A DNA stretch of 11,219 bases from Puniceicoccaceae bacterium (GTDB lineage Bacteria > Verrucomicrobiota > Verrucomicrobiia > Opitutales > Coraliomargaritaceae): contig WTIG01000068.1 in the NCBI GenBank assembly GCA_011522825.1, positions 1-11,219 of the forward strand, given 5' to 3'. The notes beneath the pieces were generated by a model that made no database searches, was not told the DNA's origin, and worked only from the letters and a program-made list of their open reading frames with translations. Shown here in pieces: positions 7,930-11,219 of the stretch. The position numbers and the translations under genes were made by a program. The stretch's first letter is position 1, and each line of letters starts with the position of its first letter.

Positions 7930-10677
7930 TTATTCTGAATCCAGTGCTTCGCTAACGATTGCAGACTGTTCGTACTTATGAATCGCTAAAGATCCAACGG
8001 CAGGACTTGCTGAGCATTTTCTTCCGATATATTTTGCCATCTTCCCTGTGAGTTCCAAAATATAGGGGAATATGAATGTCCAGCCTCCCATATTCTTAGG
8101 TTCTTCTTGGCACCAAGTAATTTCAGCTTCCTCTGGATAGCTTTTAAGAATAGATGAAAATAATTCACGATCTAAAGGATAGAACTGTTCCACTCGAATA
8201 ATCGCAATATGTTCATAGCCACGAGTTTTTCGATGACTCTCTAAATCATAATAGATTTTACCAGAACAGAGAATGATTTTTTTAATTCTATTTTTATCAA
8301 CACTCAGATCATCGATCATATTATGAAAATGCCCTTCAGTAAAATCAGATACTTTCGAGACGCATTCTTTATGACGCAATAAACTCTTCGGGGTCATAAT
8401 CACCAGAGGTTTTTTGAATTCCCGTTTCATTTGCCTTCTTAGAACATGAAATAATTGTGCAGGCGTTGTTAAGTTACAGACTTGTATATTATTATCGGCA
8501 CACGACTGCAAGAAACGCTCTAAACGGGCTGAGGAATGCTCAGGACCTTGCCCCTCATAACCATGGGGAAGTAACATAACGATGCCACTAAGCCGTCCCC
8601 ATTTAGATTCACTACTGGTTATAAACTGATCAATAATGACTTGTGCACCATTCACAAAGTCGCCGAATTGTGCTTCCCAAATACAGAGCATTTGGGGGTA
8701 ATCTAGAGAGTAACCAAAATCAAATCCTAATACAGCTGCTTCAGACAAGAGTGAGTTGTGTACGCAGAACTGTGCTTGGTTTTCGCTGAGGTCGAGAAGA
8801 TTAGTGTAACGTTCTCGTGTTTCGGTATCATAGAGAACAGAGTGTCTATGACTGAAGGTACCTCTTTTAGAATCTTGTCCACTGATGCGAACAGGAGTGC
8901 CCTCAATGAGTAGGCTACCAAAAGCAAGCGATTCTGCTAATCCCCAATCAATCCCTGAATCCGTTTCAAAAGCTTTTATTTTTGCTTCTAATTGTCTTTT
9001 GATTTTACGATTTACACGAAAACCTTCTGGGAATTTCGCATGCTGGTTAACAATATGCCCAAGAATGTCTTTCTTAACCTTGGTTTCAAAGACTTCAAAA
9101 GAATAGGGTGGTTGTTTCCCAGCATTGGATTCCGCAAATGGATCTTTGGTTGTCGTGCTGTTCTCTAAGTTCTTATTGTGCGCAGCTTCTAATTTAGCCA
9201 AATAGTCGTTTTTGATAGAGTCTATTTGATCATCCGTTATGTCACCCTGGGCTTTGAGCTGTTCGGCCAAGATCTGACTGATTTTGGGCATGTTGCTGAT
9301 TTTTTGATAAAGGACAGGTTGAGTGAATGCAGGTTCATCAGATTCATTATGACCGTGTTTGCGATAACAGTACATATCAATGACAACATCACTGCCAAAG
9401 GTTTGCCGGTAATCAAAGGCCGTTTCTACGGCGGCGACTACTGCTAATGGGTCATTACAATTCACATGAAAAATAGGGGCTTCGACTATTTTAGCCACAT
9501 CGGTGCAATAACGGCTAGAGCGAGCATCTTCGGGACCTGTGGTGAATCCAATCTGATTATTTACGATGATATGAATGGTTCCGCCTGTACGATAGCCGTT
9601 GAGTTGTGAGAAATTAAAGACTTCAGATACGATACCTTGTCCAGCGATTGCCGCATCTCCATGAATTAAAATAGGAAGTACTTTTTTACGTTCAAGGTCT
9701 TGTCGGATTCTTTGACGTGCCCGAGCTTTACCTTGTACGACTGGGTCGACTGCTTCAAGGTGTGAAGGATTAGCCGCCAGACGTAATTCCACTAAATGAT
9801 CATCTAATGTTTTTCGCTTCGTTTCAAAGCCTAGGTGGTATTTAACATCACCATCTCCACAAATGGTATCTGGGATATAGTTATCAGAAAATTCACGTAA
9901 TATATATTCGAAGGCTTTGCCTAAGAAATTACCGAGTACGTTTAGGCGACCTCTATGAGCCATGCCCATAACAATTTCATCAACTTTATTTTTTCCACAT
10001 CGTTGAAAAATACTATCAAGAATCGCAATTAATGTTTCACCACCTTCTAAAGAGAAACGTTTTTGCCCAAGGAACTTAGATTGGAGAAATGCCTCAAAAG
10101 TTTCCGCCTCTAGGATACTTTTGAGGATGTTGTATTTTTGCTCGTTGTTGAAGCCAGGAACAAAGCACTCTGGCTCAATACGTGCTTGAATCCACCTACG
10201 TTTGGCAGTTTCTTGAATATGAAGGTATTCAAAGCCCACTGTTTTGCAGTAAGTTTTTTCTAAGCGATCAATTAATTCTTTGAGGCTTAATTGTATGCCC
10301 CCGAGGTAATTTCCACTATCGTATATATTATTTAAGTCTGATTCATCAAAACCTAAGCGTTCCAAAGTTAAACGTGGGTTCGTACTCGCTTCTTTAGCTA
10401 GAGGGTTGAAGTTAGCAATGGTATGCCCTAAAGAACGATAGGCATAGATTAATCCAATGAAGCGAGCTTGTTTCGTCGCTTGTAAATCAGACAGAGTATT
10501 TGATGACCCACCTTTAAGTGATTGGGTTGAGTCTTGCTCAATGCTGCTTCCTAGCTCAAAGCCTTCGAAAAACGCTTTCCAAATCGGATCTAATGAATCT
10601 GGAGAATCGATCCATTTTGCGTGCATTTCATCTATTAAATCTGCGTTCCAGGAACTCGTGGCATTACTCTGTGTCAT
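7930..10677 (-). CDS. sucA: 2-oxoglutarate dehydrogenase E1 component
   Basis: This thiamine-diphosphate enzyme decarboxylates 2-oxoglutarate and hands the succinyl group to the lipoyl arm of E2, in the TCA cycle. It has 915 residues (E. coli 933). The N-terminal tail SWNADLIDEMHAKW...PIWKAFFEGF is the segment that anchors E1 to its partners. Active-site motifs are intact: HRGRLNVLGN (H241), the ThDP/Mg2+ motif HGDAAIAGQG (from 339) through NNQIGF (373-378), and GHNESDEPAFTQP (from 442). In the second half are LPHGYEGQGPEHSSARLERF and the C-terminal domain with CQEEPKNMGGW, all typical of OGDH E1. The ATG at 10677 puts the N-terminal tail at its normal distance from the core. It is the first gene of the sucA-odhB-lpd cluster and diverges from the small gene at 10793. 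I see no frameshift or missing catalytic residue. Confidence 0.97.
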   Translation of the reverse strand: MTQSNATSSWNADLIDEMHAKWIDSPDSLDPIWKAFFEGFELGSSIEQDSTQSLKGGSSNTLSDLQATKQARFIGLIYAYRSLGHTIANFNPLAKEASTNPRLTLERLGFDESDLNNIYDSGNYLGGIQLSLKELIDRLEKTYCKTVGFEYLHIQETAKRRWIQARIEPECFVPGFNNEQKYNILKSILEAETFEAFLQSKFLGQKRFSLEGGETLIAILDSIFQRCGKNKVDEIVMGMAHRGRLNVLGNFLGKAFEYILREFSDNYIPDTICGDGDVKYHLGFETKRKTLDDHLVELRLAANPSHLEAVDPVVQGKARARQRIRQDLERKKVLPILIHGDAAIAGQGIVSEVFNFSQLNGYRTGGTIHIIVNNQIGFTTGPEDARSSRYCTDVAKIVEAPIFHVNCNDPLAVVAAVETAFDYRQTFGSDVVIDMYCYRKHGHNESDEPAFTQPVLYQKISNMPKISQILAEQLKAQGDITDDQIDSIKNDYLAKLEAAHNKNLENSTTTKDPFAESNAGKQPPYSFEVFETKVKKDILGHIVNQHAKFPEGFRVNRKIKRQLEAKIKAFETDSGIDWGLAESLAFGSLLIEGTPVRISGQDSKRGTFSHRHSVLYDTETRERYTNLLDLSENQAQFCVHNSLLSEAAVLGFDFGYSLDYPQMLCIWEAQFGDFVNGAQVIIDQFITSSESKWGRLSGIVMLLPHGYEGQGPEHSSARLERFLQSCADNNIQVCNLTTPAQLFHVLRRQMKREFKKPLVIMTPKSLLRHKECVSKVSDFTEGHFHNMIDDLSVDKNRIKKIILCSGKIYYDLESHRKTRGYEHIAIIRVEQFYPLDRELFSSILKSYPEEAEITWCQEEPKNMGGWTFIFPYILELTGKMAKYIGRKCSASPAVGSLAIHKYEQSAIVSEALDSE

Positions 10678-10792
10678 AGTAAGATAATCTACTTAGAATG
10701 TTTGAACACTCTTTTATTATTTTCAAATCTAATTCTACGAATAATGAACTTTTTTATTGGTAATATTTTTTATCTGACTTAATTTTTCGTAC
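10678..10792. promoter_or_regulatory. Divergent intergenic region upstream of sucA and the 66-residue gene
   Basis: This 115-bp AT-rich spacer should contain the promoters of the 2-oxoglutarate dehydrogenase cluster (minus strand) and of the small-gene/SUI1-like pair (plus strand). Two TAGAAT hexamers, five of six matches to the -10 consensus, lie face to face: plus strand 10694-10699 and minus strand 10737-10732. Neither has a strong -35; GTGTCA at 10671-10676, 17 bp before the plus-strand hexamer, is a partial match. The same two hexamers form the outer arms of the nested inverted repeat listed separately. All of this is consensus matching by eye. Confidence 0.3.
10694..10737. repeat. Nested, gapped inverted repeat in the sucA upstream region, possible operator
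   Basis: TAGAAT (10694-10699) pairs with ATTCTA (10732-10737), and inside it TTTGAA (10701-10706) pairs with TTCAAA (10722-10727). The inner loop is 15 nt; the spacers between outer and inner arms are 1 and 4 nt. All four arms are perfect six-base matches, but the region is AT-rich, so chance matches are easy. The position between two divergent starts would suit a regulator-binding site. Confidence 0.3.
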
Positions 10793-10993
10793 ATGGACTC
10801 AGCGAATTTAAAAGCAGACTTAGAAAGAGCCATTTCAGGCTTTGGTTCTTTAAATAAAGAGGAGTATATTGAAGCGATTAAACGATTGGATGCTTCGAGC
10901 AAAGATGCTTCTCTGCCAAAACAGTTACAGCATTATTTATCACGTAGGAGTTATCACAAAGCCAAAGACCTTTTGGATGCTTCTGATTCCTGA
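10793..10993 (+). CDS. Small protein of unknown function (66 residues)
   Basis: I do not recognise a named family. The protein is charged and looks mostly helical. It has an amphipathic first half (ADLERAISGF, then KEEYIEAIKRLDA) and a second half, LPKQLQHYLSRRSYHKAKDLLDA, whose pattern resembles a short helical-repeat (TPR-like) hairpin. It has no cysteine, signal peptide or membrane segment, so it is probably cytoplasmic. The case for a real gene is its position: it starts just after the sucA divergent promoter region, has an ATG, and ends 15 nt before the SUI1-like gene on the same strand, so the two probably form an operon. Without it, the SUI1-like gene would have a 330-nt leader. No Shine-Dalgarno motif precedes it, as elsewhere in this window. 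A role linked to translation is possible from its neighbour only. Confidence 0.65.
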   Translation: MDSANLKADLERAISGFGSLNKEEYIEAIKRLDASSKDASLPKQLQHYLSRRSYHKAKDLLDASDS

Positions 10994-11008
10994 ATGTCCG
11001 TTTAGATC

Positions 11009-11219
11009 ATGGCAAAGAAAGAGAAAAAAGTACAGGTATCTGGAAATGATGATTTAAAAGTCGATCTTTGGGGTAATCTGAGCCTAGGAGAAGCATCTAC
11101 CAATGGTACTTCAATTAAAAAGTCCTCAAATGAAAATTCGAAGAAGCGGTATCGCATTAAAGGGCGTTTGCTGAAAAGTGGAAAAGGGTTAAAGCCAGTC
11201 ACAGAGATATATGAATGGC
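11009..11219 (+). CDS. Probable SUI1/YciH-family translation factor, partial: C-terminus beyond the right edge
   Basis: Seventy codons are visible from the ATG at 11009, with no stop before the edge. The first 45 residues are low-complexity, rich in Lys, Ser and Asn (MAKKEKKVQVSG, then LWGNLSLGEAS), and look disordered. They are followed by KKRYRIKGRLLKSGKGLKPVTEIYEW. I read this as the first strand and basic loop of the SUI1 (eIF1-like) domain, which in bacteria usually reads 'R...GRGGKTVTVI'. Shared points are the Arg/Lys run, G-K-G, Lys, then V-T and a following hydrophobic strand. Bacterial members such as E. coli YciH have a similar short, variable N-terminal tail and total about 105-120 residues, so about half of the protein is missing here. 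YciH-type proteins are thought to act in initiation fidelity or stress control of translation. The match is to a short segment, so another small basic protein is possible. Confidence 0.5.
   Translation, partial: MAKKEKKVQVSGNDDLKVDLWGNLSLGEASTNGTSIKKSSNENSKKRYRIKGRLLKSGKGLKPVTEIYEW

Noticed and set aside
10457..10687. A 76-codon plus-strand frame overlapping the 5' end of sucA
   Set aside because: It is almost entirely antisense to the well-supported sucA N-terminus and resembles no known family.
11002..11202. A 66-codon minus-strand frame opposite the SUI1-like gene
   Set aside because: It is Phe- and Ser-rich, as expected from the complement of a Lys/Glu-rich coding strand. The plus-strand reading has an ATG, operon spacing and a plausible domain.
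1..11219. Search for a defence, mobile or secretion system, CRISPR array, tRNA or riboswitch
   Set aside because: Nearly all of the window is explained by core genes. No direct-repeat arrays, transposase motifs, tRNA cloverleaf sequences or long structured leaders were seen; the two intergenic regions are each only about 110 bp.

Overview
The window (11,219 bp, AT-rich at roughly 40% GC by eye) is ordinary, densely packed chromosomal DNA from a Gram-negative bacterium. The Gram-negative assignment rests on an LptD-type outer-membrane LPS-assembly protein. The gene set fits a Verrucomicrobiota/Opitutia-like (Puniceicoccales) lineage: a cysteine-free LptD next to scpA, a stand-alone glycogen branching enzyme, a sucA-odhB-lpd cluster and a bacterial SUI1-like factor, with no recognisable Shine-Dalgarno motif at any of the eight starts. 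This taxonomic guess comes from general resemblance only and is of low to moderate confidence. I see no mobile element, tRNA, rRNA, CRISPR array or phage-like gene.

Layout. From 1 to 2809 (minus strand) lie lptD and, 5 nt downstream of it, scpA, which runs off the left edge. A 112-bp divergent intergenic region (2810-2921) separates lptD from glgB (plus strand, 2922-5156). glgB converges on the minus-strand 2-oxoglutarate dehydrogenase cluster, with only 4 bp between the stop codons. That cluster is transcribed from right to left: sucA (E1, 10677-7930), odhB (E2, 7859-6582), lpd (E3, 6573-5161). Beyond a second divergent intergenic region (10678-10792), two plus-strand genes leave the window on the right: a 66-residue protein of unknown function and the start of a probable SUI1/YciH-like translation factor.

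How the genes work together. The sucA-odhB-lpd set encodes all three components of the 2-oxoglutarate dehydrogenase complex (TCA cycle, 2-oxoglutarate to succinyl-CoA), and all visible catalytic motifs are intact. GlgB makes the alpha-1,6 branches of glycogen. LptD inserts lipopolysaccharide into the outer leaflet of the outer membrane, and ScpA is the kleisin of the SMC-ScpAB chromosome-condensation complex. These are core functions. I found no convincing undescribed system. The points most worth a second look are the small gene upstream of the SUI1-like gene, the nested inverted repeat in the sucA divergent promoter region, the absence of cysteine from LptD, and the general lack of Shine-Dalgarno sequences.
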